From Candidatus Gastranaerophilales bacterium (lineage in GTDB: Bacteria > Cyanobacteriota > Vampirovibrionia > Gastranaerophilales > Gastranaerophilaceae), in NCBI GenBank assembly GCA_944323095.1, contig CALURE010000035.1:1-12546 (forward strand): a DNA stretch of 12,546 nt, written 5' to 3'. A program made the position numbers and the translations under genes. The notes under the pieces were generated by a model, which was not told the DNA's origin, did not search any database, and saw only the letters and a program-made list of their open reading frames with translations. Shown in pieces: positions 5,958-12,546 of the stretch. The first letter of the stretch is position 1. Every line of letters begins with the position of its first letter.

Positions 5958-6622
5958 TTGCAGCGTTAACAATGCCTGCTCTTATAGCAAATTATCAGGA
6001 TAAGGTTGCGGTTACAAGATTGAAAAAAGTATATTCTATATTAAGTCAGGCATATCAAAAGGCATATTATGAATATGGAGAGCCTACTAACTGGGGATTG
6101 ACAGATATAGGGACTAGCGGAAGCGATAAAGATTATCAATCATCTCTTACACTTTTTAATGTACTTGGAAAAGGTTTAACTCTTTCTAAAACTTGTGGAC
6201 AAAATCCGGGTTGTTTTTATGATGGTTATTACAAATTTTCAAACGGCAATTCTTGGCAATCTTTTGATACTGTTAGAAACAGACATAAAGTTATTACTTC
6301 TGATGGTGTATCTCTAGCTTTTCATGGTTATTCTGCCACTTGTAATGCAAATATAAATAATTTATCTGATGCCTGTGGTTTAATTTATGTTGATTTAGAT
6401 GGACCATTTAGAGGAAAACATACTTTCGGGCAGGATTTTTTTCAATTTGCAGTTACAAAATATGGTATTTTGCCGCGTGGAACTCAGACTTATGAGCCGG
6501 AATTATTCAGAGATTGTTTGACTAAAGGAGATCATTGTACTGCTTGGGTTCTGGTAAATGAAAACAGGGATTATCTTTATTGTGATGATTTGAGCTGGAG
6601 CGGCAAAAGAACATGTAAATAA
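5789..6622 (+). CDS. Type IV prepilin-like / type II pseudopilin-like protein 2
   Basis: 277 residues from GTG 5789; the mature part is about 236. Signal KKRAA|FTLAEVLITLG with cleavage after Ala41, Glu at mature position 5, and a hydrophobic helix running to about AALTMPALIANY. The mature region has several Cys (CGQNPGC, CNAN, DAC, DCLTKGDHC, YCDDL, TCK), suggesting disulfides outside the cell, and LIYVDLDGPFRGKHTFGQDFFQF, the family's C-terminal pattern. It resembles prepilin-like protein 1 strongly only up to the helix. GTG 5789 has GAAGG just three bases upstream, too close to be convincing, and no other start lies in the frame; upstream the frame is open to the G10 tract. The likely true start is ATG 5577 by a frame change, giving a leader of about 112 residues. 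Role unknown; surface or pilus-associated is inferred. Confidence 0.78.
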   Translation: MGRLFTLTSQSSNPPTLLSSNNHSGGNASLIPPYALKKRAAFTLAEVLITLGIIGVVAALTMPALIANYQDKVAVTRLKKVYSILSQAYQKAYYEYGEPTNWGLTDIGTSGSDKDYQSSLTLFNVLGKGLTLSKTCGQNPGCFYDGYYKFSNGNSWQSFDTVRNRHKVITSDGVSLAFHGYSATCNANINNLSDACGLIYVDLDGPFRGKHTFGQDFFQFAVTKYGILPRGTQTYEPELFRDCLTKGDHCTAWVLVNENRDYLYCDDLSWSGKRTCK

Positions 6623-6677
6623 GAGTATGTTGTAATATTTGAATTTCTATATACTATAAGTTCTTTATAAGCTTTGT

Positions 6678-7541
6678 CTATTGTTTGCATCTAGCAAGCC
6701 AGATGTCGCTGACTACGTTTTCAAGAACACGCCGGCTTACTGAGCCTGTTAAAAATCTGTCAAGTTTTGATTTGTTTCTTGAGCCCAAAATTATTAGATC
6801 TATGTCATTTATTCTTGAATATTCTATAATTTTTTGCGCAGGAATACCTGATAATATAGCAGTTTCATTGATTTTTATACTGTACTCATTAAGGAGCATC
6901 TGAATGTCATTAATTGCTCTTGCAGCGTAAATTTGTTGCTGCTTTTGTATATCAAGAAGCCAGTTTGTGTCTAATGTTCCATCAAGAAACAAAAGATTTG
7001 GGTCTTCATTTACCATACATATATGGATTTCTTTGTCTTCTAATTTGAGGCAAGGTATTATTTCCCTTAAAATTTCAATTGAGCATTTTGTTCCGTCTGT
7101 TGTTAAGAGTAATTTTTTCTTAATGTTTTCTTCTTTGGCGATGTAATCGGAAATTTTACTGCTGTTAATTATTTCCTGTGAAACAGATCCTAGCCATTTT
7201 TGTATTCCCTTCTTACCATGAGAGCCCATGAGAATTAAATCATATTTTTCCTTTTCGGATTGTTCAAGAATACTGTCTATAGCAGAACCGCAATGCTTTA
7301 TACGTTCCCCGTGTTTTAGCCCGTATTTTTCTATTTCGTCTTCGGCAAAATCAAGGATGGTGTCAGCTACATTTGCACAGGATGCGGTAAAACCGGTTTC
7401 TTCAATACTGATCTCATCCGGCAGAAAAGTCCAGTCAATTACGCAAATCGTGTCAATTTCAGCGTATTTTATCCATCCTGAAATATTTTTTAGCGAATTA
7501 AAACTTATTTTTGAACCGTCTGTGCAAAATAGTATTTTCAT
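6678..7541 (-). CDS. Tandem universal stress protein (two UspA domains)
   Basis: 287-residue cytoplasmic protein with two Usp domains (about 1-135 and 142-287), each starting with the KILFCTDGS / KLLLTTDGT strand. Such proteins bind ATP or other nucleotides and help survival under stress. The nucleotide motif of family members is G-2x-G-9x-G(S/T). Domain 1 has GSHGKKGIQKWLGS (106-119), with only eight residues between the last glycines; domain 2 has GSRNKSKLDRFLTGS (253-267), with Asn for the second Gly. ATP binding may therefore be altered in both. A clear Shine-Dalgarno (AAGGAGA, 7549-7555 on the minus strand) supports the start. It converges with prepilin gene 2 and diverges from the sigma-factor gene. 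No convincing promoter was found. Confidence 0.9.
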   Translation of the reverse strand: MKILFCTDGSKISFNSLKNISGWIKYAEIDTICVIDWTFLPDEISIEETGFTASCANVADTILDFAEDEIEKYGLKHGERIKHCGSAIDSILEQSEKEKYDLILMGSHGKKGIQKWLGSVSQEIINSSKISDYIAKEENIKKKLLLTTDGTKCSIEILREIIPCLKLEDKEIHICMVNEDPNLLFLDGTLDTNWLLDIQKQQQIYAARAINDIQMLLNEYSIKINETAILSGIPAQKIIEYSRINDIDLIILGSRNKSKLDRFLTGSVSRRVLENVVSDIWLARCKQ

Positions 7542-7641
7542 AAAATTGTCTCCTTGAGTTTCGACTTATAAACTTTCTTATCCGATTTAAATATAATTTA
7601 TGTTAAGTAAAATTACATTGTCTGGTATTCTATATTTTTTC

Positions 7642-7650
7642 TGTTATAAT
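7642..7650 (+). promoter_or_regulatory. Extended -10 promoter of the sigma-factor operon
   Basis: TGTTATAAT (7642-7650), an extended -10 element with a perfect hexamer; no good -35 box at 17 bases. A TTGTCT at 7618-7623 is 21 bases away, too far. The transcript would begin near 7657, 36 bases before the ATG. Confidence 0.55.
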
Positions 7651-7692
7651 ATTTGTGTGGGAAATCTTTTTTATAGGAATATGTTATAAGTT

Positions 7693-8310
7693 ATGGCGCC
7701 GGAACAAAATATTCAACAAAAAGTTAATTTAAGGGATTATAAAGATTTAATAGAGACTATTGCAAAAGTAGAATATCAAAAATTTTCTACCTCGCATTTG
7801 ATAGAATTCCCGGAACTTATAAATATCGGCAATCATACTTTATATATTTTGTTTAAAAATCATTCTCCGGAATCCTTTAATAATACGTATTTATCAACTG
7901 CTATAAAGTGGGCTATAAGAAATGAATTACGGCGCAGGTATAAGTGGTACACTTTAAAAAATAAAAAGCAGTATCTTGAAGAAGATGAAAATAATTTACG
8001 GGAAGAAGTTTATAAAACTATTTTATCTATAGATGAAATGCAGGATGCGGATGTTCCGGTTCAGATTAAAGCCGAGGATAAAACACCTGAGGAGTCTATT
8101 GAACTTTCTGAATTGAAGGCTGAAATCTTAGAATCCATGAAAAAACTTCCGGAACGGGAAAAAGAGCTGATTGAGTATAAATTTTTTAAAGAAAAAAAAC
8201 TCCGCGAAATAGCAGAGGAATTTAACATTTCACAATCGCGAATTTCCCGTATTATTCAATCAGGGTTAGATAAAATAAAAAGAGACTTAAAAAGACAGGG
8301 GATTATTTAG
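7693..8310 (+). CDS. Alternative RNA polymerase sigma factor (sigma70 family, group 3-like)
   Basis: 205 residues. Sigma region 2 spans about 15-85: ELINIGNHTLY aligns with the region 2.2 core, and NTYLSTAIKWAIRNELRRR (64-82) with the 2.3-2.4 stretch that melts and reads the -10 element. A charged, acidic linker (about 95-145) replaces most of region 3. Region 4 (about 145-200) has LPEREKELIEYKFF and the helix-turn-helix LREIAEEFNISQSRISRI (170-187), which reads the -35 element. It is shorter than FliA/SigF/SigB (about 240-260) yet its motifs are closer to those than to ECF sigmas. The Shine-Dalgarno is weak (AGGAAT, 12 bases upstream). Its stop shares a base with the GTG of gcvPB. No anti-sigma gene is next to it, and its regulon is not evident. 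Confidence 0.82.
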   Translation: MAPEQNIQQKVNLRDYKDLIETIAKVEYQKFSTSHLIEFPELINIGNHTLYILFKNHSPESFNNTYLSTAIKWAIRNELRRRYKWYTLKNKKQYLEEDENNLREEVYKTILSIDEMQDADVPVQIKAEDKTPEESIELSELKAEILESMKKLPEREKELIEYKFFKEKKLREIAEEFNISQSRISRIIQSGLDKIKRDLKRQGII

Positions 8311-9734
8311 TGAAAACAATTTTTGAAAAAAACAGCGGTATTTCCGGTATAACTTTGACTGATGAAAAAGAAGATTTAAGTTTTCTTGACGACAGTTTTC
8401 TAAGAAAAGATAAAATAGGTTTGCCTCAGGTTAGCGAATTGGAGGCAATGCGCCATTATAAAAAACTTTCAGATGAAAATTTTTGTATTGAAAAAGGTTT
8501 TTATCCACTTGGATCATGCACTATGAAATATAATCCTAAGGTTAATGAGCTTCTTGCTTCTCTGGATGGCTTTGCAAACCTGCATCCTCTGGCAGAAGAT
8601 GATGATTGTCAGGGCGCACTTGAATTAATGTACAAACTTCAGGAAGCTTTGAAAAAAGTTACCGGTATGGATGCCGTAACATTGCAGCCTGCTGCCGGTG
8701 CTCATGGTGAATTAACAGGCATGATGGTTATAAAGAAGTATTTTGAAGTTAAAGGAGATAACCGCAAAAAAGTTATTATACCTGATTCTGCACATGGTAC
8801 AAATCCTGCGAGTGCTCATCTTTGCGGTTTTGAAATTGTGCCTGTTAAGTCGAACGAGAAAGGTCAGGTTGATATTGACGAATTAAAAAAACTTCTGGAT
8901 TCTGATGTTGCTGCTATTATGATGACAAATCCTAATACTCTCGGAATTTTTGAAGAGAATGTCCTTGAAATATCAAAATTAATGCATGATAACGGTTCGC
9001 TTTTATATTATGACGGGGCGAATTTCAATGCAATTATGGGTTATACAAATCCTAAGTTAATGGGGTTTGATGTAGTGCATTTGAATCTGCATAAAACGTT
9101 TTCCACACCGCACGGAGGCGGCGGTCCTGGAGCCGGACCTGTTGCTGTTGTTGAAAATTTAAAAGAATATTTACCGGCGCCTGTTATTGACTTTGACGGG
9201 AAAAAATATTTCAGAAATTATAATATTAAGTATTCAATAGGAAGTGTCAAAGGTTTTTACGGCAATTTCGGTGTGCTTGTCAAAGCTTATGCCTATATAC
9301 TTATGATGGGTAATAATTTGAAAGAGGCAAGTGAAAATGCTGTTTTAAATGCAAATTATCTTAAAGAAAAATTAAAAGGTGCATATTTACTGCCTTATGA
9401 TGAACCGTGTATGCATGAATTTGTGCTTTCCGGTGAAAAACAAAAAGAAGGAAACGGGGTTTCGACATTAAATATTGCAAAAGCTCTTATGGATGAAAAT
9501 ACGCATCCGCCGACGGTTTATTTCCCCTTAATTGTGCATGAAGCACTTATGATTGAACCTACAGAGTCGGAAACAAAACAGGTTCTTGATGATTTTATAG
9601 CTGTAATGCTAAAAATTGCAGAAGAAGCTGAAACAAATCCTGAAAAATTAATATCGGCTCCGCATACAACACCTGTAAAACGTTTGGATGAAACACTTGC
9701 GGCCCGTCATCCTGATTTGAATTTTAAACAATAA
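8310..9734 (+). CDS. gcvPB: Glycine dehydrogenase (decarboxylating) subunit 2, P-protein
   Basis: 474-residue C-terminal subunit of the split glycine cleavage P-protein, a PLP enzyme that decarboxylates glycine and passes the aminomethyl group to lipoyl H-protein; it works with subunit 1 (gcvPA), not seen here. Family marks: FYPLGSCTMKYNPK (65-78), QPAAGAHGELTGM (126-138), DSAHGTNPASAH (159-170), YYDGANFNAIMG (233-244) and the PLP-lysine site NLHKTFSTPHGGGGPGAG with Lys262. Length fits the two-subunit type. The start is GTG 8310, overlapping the sigma-factor stop by one base (TAGTG), with AGGGGA (8297-8302) seven bases upstream, so translational coupling is likely. The neighbours do not encode the T, H or L proteins. 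Confidence 0.96.
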   Translation: MKTIFEKNSGISGITLTDEKEDLSFLDDSFLRKDKIGLPQVSELEAMRHYKKLSDENFCIEKGFYPLGSCTMKYNPKVNELLASLDGFANLHPLAEDDDCQGALELMYKLQEALKKVTGMDAVTLQPAAGAHGELTGMMVIKKYFEVKGDNRKKVIIPDSAHGTNPASAHLCGFEIVPVKSNEKGQVDIDELKKLLDSDVAAIMMTNPNTLGIFEENVLEISKLMHDNGSLLYYDGANFNAIMGYTNPKLMGFDVVHLNLHKTFSTPHGGGGPGAGPVAVVENLKEYLPAPVIDFDGKKYFRNYNIKYSIGSVKGFYGNFGVLVKAYAYILMMGNNLKEASENAVLNANYLKEKLKGAYLLPYDEPCMHEFVLSGEKQKEGNGVSTLNIAKALMDENTHPPTVYFPLIVHEALMIEPTESETKQVLDDFIAVMLKIAEEAETNPEKLISAPHTTPVKRLDETLAARHPDLNFKQ

Positions 9735-9745
9735 AAGAGAAGATT

Positions 9746-10888
9746 ATGAATAAAGAAAAGAAAAAAGTTAAAGTAGCATTTCCCCATATGGGTACGGTAT
9801 CAATTGCATGGTCTGCAGCGTTGAAAAAAATTGGTGTAGAACCTTTTATTCCGCCATATACGAGCAAAAAAACTTTGTCTCTTGGCACAAAACATTCCCC
9901 TGAAGCAATATGTCTGCCTTACAAATTAATTTTAGGCAACTTTATTGAGGCAATAGAAGGCGGGGCGGATTATGTTGCGATGATTACCTCACCAGGCTGC
10001 TGCCGTCTAGGTCAGTACGGAAACAGTATTGAAAGTGCCCTTATTGATATGGGATATCATGCAAGATATATTGAATTATCTCTTTATGACGGTATAAAGG
10101 GGATGTATAATGTCTTGAAAGATATAAGCGGCAAAAATGATCCGATATTATTTGCGCGTGCGATTAATCTTGCTATAAGAAAAATGTTTTTGCTTGACGA
10201 TTTAGAAGAAACTCTTGCTTATTACCGTGCAAGAGAAATTAAATCAGGAGATGCAGATAAACACTATAATATTGCATTACAGTATATCAAAGATGTTGAG
10301 CATTCAAGAGATTTGAAAAAAGCAAAGAAAAAAGCTTTTGAAGAAATGAAAAAAGTCCAAATAGATAAAAATAAAGAAGTGTTGAAAGTTGATTTAACAG
10401 GAGAAATTTATCTTGTCTGTGATCCTTTTTCAAACCAGAATATAACAAAAGAACTCGGGAAAATGGGGGTTCAGGTGCGCAGAAGCTTGACAATTAGCAG
10501 TTTTATAAAAGATGCCATTATACCTAAAGTTTTCAGAAAAGGCGAGACACATCTTCAAAGAGCATACAGGCTTGCAAAGCCATATCTTATGCGTGATATA
10601 GGTGGTGATTCTCTTGAATGTGTTTCTGATGTAGCTTATGCAGACGAGCGTGGAATAGACGGTATTATTCATATCAGTCCGTTTACGTGTATGCCTGAGA
10701 TTATGTCCCAAAATATTTTTCCTGCAATGAGAGAAAATTGTGATATTCCTATTCTGCCATTGATTATGGATGAGCAGACCGGAAAAGCAGGATATTTAAC
10801 AAGGCTTGAGGCTTTTGTGGATCTTATGAGAAGAAGGAAACGTAAACTTCAAAATTCTCAGGAAAAACAACCTGAACTTATTAAGTAA
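9746..10888 (+). CDS. CoA-substrate enzyme activase-related protein (DUF2229-type / dehydratase-component fold)
   Basis: 380-residue protein resembling the domains that accompany the 2-hydroxyacyl-CoA dehydratase activase family, including its conserved cysteines: PEAICLPYK (Cys56), TSPGCCRLGQYG (Cys85, Cys86), VCDPFSNQN (Cys225) and ISPFTCMPE (Cys315). Such cysteines in relatives hold iron-sulfur clusters. The ATP-binding ASKHA domain found in full activases is absent, so this is the stand-alone partner and not the ATPase. It starts 11 bases after gcvPB with a modest purine-rich ribosome site (AAAAGAGAAG), so it is very likely in the same operon. The substrate is unknown; relatives in anaerobes are widespread and mostly uncharacterised. 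An oxygen-sensitive redox role is inferred. Confidence 0.75.
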   Translation: MNKEKKKVKVAFPHMGTVSIAWSAALKKIGVEPFIPPYTSKKTLSLGTKHSPEAICLPYKLILGNFIEAIEGGADYVAMITSPGCCRLGQYGNSIESALIDMGYHARYIELSLYDGIKGMYNVLKDISGKNDPILFARAINLAIRKMFLLDDLEETLAYYRAREIKSGDADKHYNIALQYIKDVEHSRDLKKAKKKAFEEMKKVQIDKNKEVLKVDLTGEIYLVCDPFSNQNITKELGKMGVQVRRSLTISSFIKDAIIPKVFRKGETHLQRAYRLAKPYLMRDIGGDSLECVSDVAYADERGIDGIIHISPFTCMPEIMSQNIFPAMRENCDIPILPLIMDEQTGKAGYLTRLEAFVDLMRRRKRKLQNSQEKQPELIK

Positions 10889-10931
10889 AAAGGCGGTTAA
10901 TTTTATTTAAAGTTGAAGGAAAATTTTATAT

Positions 10932-11795
10932 ATGCGTGAATTATTTAAAGATGCTGTAAAAATTACAAATTATAATATTATATTAACTATACCTTTAATT
11001 GTATTTGTAAAAATATTAGATTTATATTCTTTGTATTCAAGAAGTCATATTGATTCAACACCTAAATTTTTGTTAGCATCTCTGACTGTATTATTTATGT
11101 TCGGGGTGTTTTGTTCCGGGTGGTTTTATATGATAAAGGGTGCTATATCTCTTTCTAAAAAAGTTTTTGTTCTGGATGAAGACAGAGCAAAAGCTGCATT
11201 AAATTTATTCAAAGTATTTCCTGAAGGAGTAGGAAAATTTTTCTTATCTTTTGTCGGGGTGTATATAATATTTTTTATAATACAGCTTCTTGCAACACCT
11301 CTTGTTTATATACTCGGTGTAAAAATAATAGGCGGTCTTGATTCTGCATCAATGCAGAATTTGCAGGAATTAGCGATTAATGCTTCTTCAAATGACGGGA
11401 TGACTGCATTTATTGATAGTTTGACAACCGAACAGGTTGTATTTTTTGGCAAGTGGAGTCTCCTTTTTATGGTAGTGACATCCTGTATTATGTATCTGTT
11501 AATGTTGTGGATTCCTGAAATTGTATATAAATCTCCAAATCCTGTTGCAGCATTATGGCATTCTTTTGGCAAGTTGTTTAAAGATTTTTTTACAACTATA
11601 AGATTATTTTTATCTTTGTGGTTTATGGGGTTTGCGCTATTATTTATTAATACATTTGCATTCATTAATCCAATTGCTTATATAATTATGAGTATTATTC
11701 TGTTTTATTTTTCTGTATATTTTGTTGTATTGATATTCTTGTATTACGATAGAAATCATACAGCTGTGGAAATGAATAGTGATGAAAAAAAATAA
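10932..11795 (+). CDS. Multi-pass membrane protein of unknown function
   Basis: 287 residues with about six hydrophobic helices: roughly 14-33, 46-70, 103-130, 172-195, 222-245 and 247-271, separated by short loops and one longer polar loop (135-170). Both termini are charged and the tail is acidic-lysine (NSDEKK). No motif of a transporter or enzyme was recognised; it is like the family of small integral membrane proteins with repeated helix pairs found as hypothetical genes. AAGGA (10916-10920) lies 11 bases before the ATG. It follows the activase-like gene by 43 bases and overlaps miaA by 14, so it is co-transcribed with its neighbours. Confidence 0.75.
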   Translation: MRELFKDAVKITNYNIILTIPLIVFVKILDLYSLYSRSHIDSTPKFLLASLTVLFMFGVFCSGWFYMIKGAISLSKKVFVLDEDRAKAALNLFKVFPEGVGKFFLSFVGVYIIFFIIQLLATPLVYILGVKIIGGLDSASMQNLQELAINASSNDGMTAFIDSLTTEQVVFFGKWSLLFMVVTSCIMYLLMLWIPEIVYKSPNPVAALWHSFGKLFKDFFTTIRLFLSLWFMGFALLFINTFAFINPIAYIIMSIILFYFSVYFVVLIFLYYDRNHTAVEMNSDEKK

Positions 11796-12546
11796 AGTTG
11801 TAGCGGTTGTGGGCGCTACTGCAAGCGGCAAAACGGCATATGCTGTCGAACTTGCAAAACAAATAAATGGTGAAATAATTTCTGCGGATTCAAGACTTGT
11901 TTATAAAGGAATGAATATCGGAACGGCTAAGCCGGTGCTTGATGAAATGCAGGGAATACCTCACTATATGATAGACATTGTCGAACCTGATATTAATTAT
12001 TCTGCAGGACTTTATGCAAAAGAGGCAAAAAAGCATGTTAATGATATTTTATCAAGGGGAAAAATTCCTATTGTTGCAGGCGGTACAGGTCTGTATTTTA
12101 GAATTTTATTAGAAAATTATGATTTACCTGATGTTGAACCTGATTATAAACTGAGAGAAGAATTGGCAAAGCTGTCTTTTGCTGAGCTTTACGGGATGCT
12201 GGCAAAGTTAGATAAAAATGCGGTAACTAAGATTGAAAGAAACGATAAAAAAAAGATAATACGTTATATCGAAATTGTTAAACTTACAGGGCTGCCGATT
12301 TCAAAAGCATGCGGGAAAAACGATAATAATGAGTTTGATATTGAATGGATCGGATTAAATTTCCCGAGAGAAGAACTTTATGAGAGAATAAACAAACGTG
12401 TTGATTTGATGATAGAGCAGGGGCTTGTAGAAGAAACCAAATATCTTCTTAAAAAATACGGCAGAATACCGAATATTGTTGATACAATAGGCTACAAAGA
12501 GATTATATCTTACCTTGACGGGGAATTGACTCTTGATGAAGCAAAA
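11782..12546 (+). CDS. miaA: tRNA dimethylallyltransferase (3' end outside the window)
   Basis: Transfers a dimethylallyl group from dimethylallyl diphosphate to N6 of adenosine 37 in tRNAs that read UNN codons. 255 codons are present, with no stop; the usual length is about 300-310, so the C-terminus is cut by the window edge. Marks: P-loop GATASGKT (11-18), DSRLVYKGMNIGTAKP (36-51), GGTGLYFR (95-102), the catalytic-core segment around IERNDKKKIIRYIEI, and LGLNFPREELYERI-like WIGLNFPREELYERINKR with DTIGYKEI near the end. The start ATG at 11782 overlaps the preceding membrane-protein gene by 14 bases, indicating translational coupling. No Hfq gene is visible in the window. Confidence 0.95.
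   Translation, partial: MKKNKVVAVVGATASGKTAYAVELAKQINGEIISADSRLVYKGMNIGTAKPVLDEMQGIPHYMIDIVEPDINYSAGLYAKEAKKHVNDILSRGKIPIVAGGTGLYFRILLENYDLPDVEPDYKLREELAKLSFAELYGMLAKLDKNAVTKIERNDKKKIIRYIEIVKLTGLPISKACGKNDNNEFDIEWIGLNFPREELYERINKRVDLMIEQGLVEETKYLLKKYGRIPNIVDTIGYKEIISYLDGELTLDEAK

Noticed and set aside
7542..7692. Possible riboswitch or glycine-responsive leader ahead of the sigma-factor/gcvPB operon
   Set aside because: The 5' leader predicted from the -10 box is only about 36 bases and no glycine-aptamer-like structure was seen.
10287..10711. Two minus-strand open frames opposite the activase-like gene
   Set aside because: They lie antisense to a gene with clear family motifs and have no support of their own.
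1..12546. CRISPR array, tRNA, rRNA, transposase or phage genes
   Set aside because: No regularly spaced repeats, cloverleaf or recognisable mobile-element protein was found; repeats present are short palindromes and the prepilin cassette.

Overview
The window is AT-rich bacterial DNA with good Shine-Dalgarno sites and sigma70-type promoters. The two prepilin-like proteins carry the hydrophobic start FTLAEVLITLGIIGVVAAL, which recurs in many copies in gut Gastranaerophilales (Melainabacteria, non-photosynthetic relatives of Cyanobacteria). That placement is an inference from family knowledge and was not tested by a search. The first base lies inside a repeat that returns about 5.6 kb later, so the window may begin at a contig edge.

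Layout. 1-1177: a prepilin-like gene with a long, repeat-filled 5' extension. 1225-2151 (minus): a TPR protein, divergent from a secreted protein at 2232-2906. 2947-4713 (minus): a CHASE2-GGDEF diguanylate cyclase. 4714-5249: a gene-free gap with a nested palindromic element. 5250-5453: rpmE (ribosomal protein L31) and its terminator. 5517-6622: a strong promoter, a short leader ORF with a G10 tract, and a second prepilin-like gene. 6678-7541 (minus): a tandem universal stress protein. 7693 to the end (plus): a tight row of sigma factor, gcvPB, a CoA-activase-like protein, a membrane protein and partial miaA, probably one operon.

The most striking feature is shared by the two prepilin genes. 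Both have a near-identical 5' cassette: a leader (M)EKLQTRIKSSGGG encoded through a run of exactly ten G, followed by an in-frame TAG two codons later. If one G is gained (or two lost), or if a ribosome slips -1 on the G run, the leader reads without a stop into the prepilin frame in both copies (about 171 and 267 bases of stop-free extension). In copy 2 the leader has an extended -10 promoter and a good Shine-Dalgarno, whereas the prepilin frame has no convincing start of its own. This looks like a pair of phase-variable or frameshift-controlled surface proteins. The extension is built largely of palindromic repeats read in frame and ends at the prepilin peptidase site. A homopolymer-length error in the assembly is the main alternative.

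The remaining genes are mostly housekeeping (rpmE, gcvPB, miaA) or signalling and stress genes (diguanylate cyclase, stress protein, sigma factor). No tRNA, rRNA, CRISPR array or transposase gene was seen.
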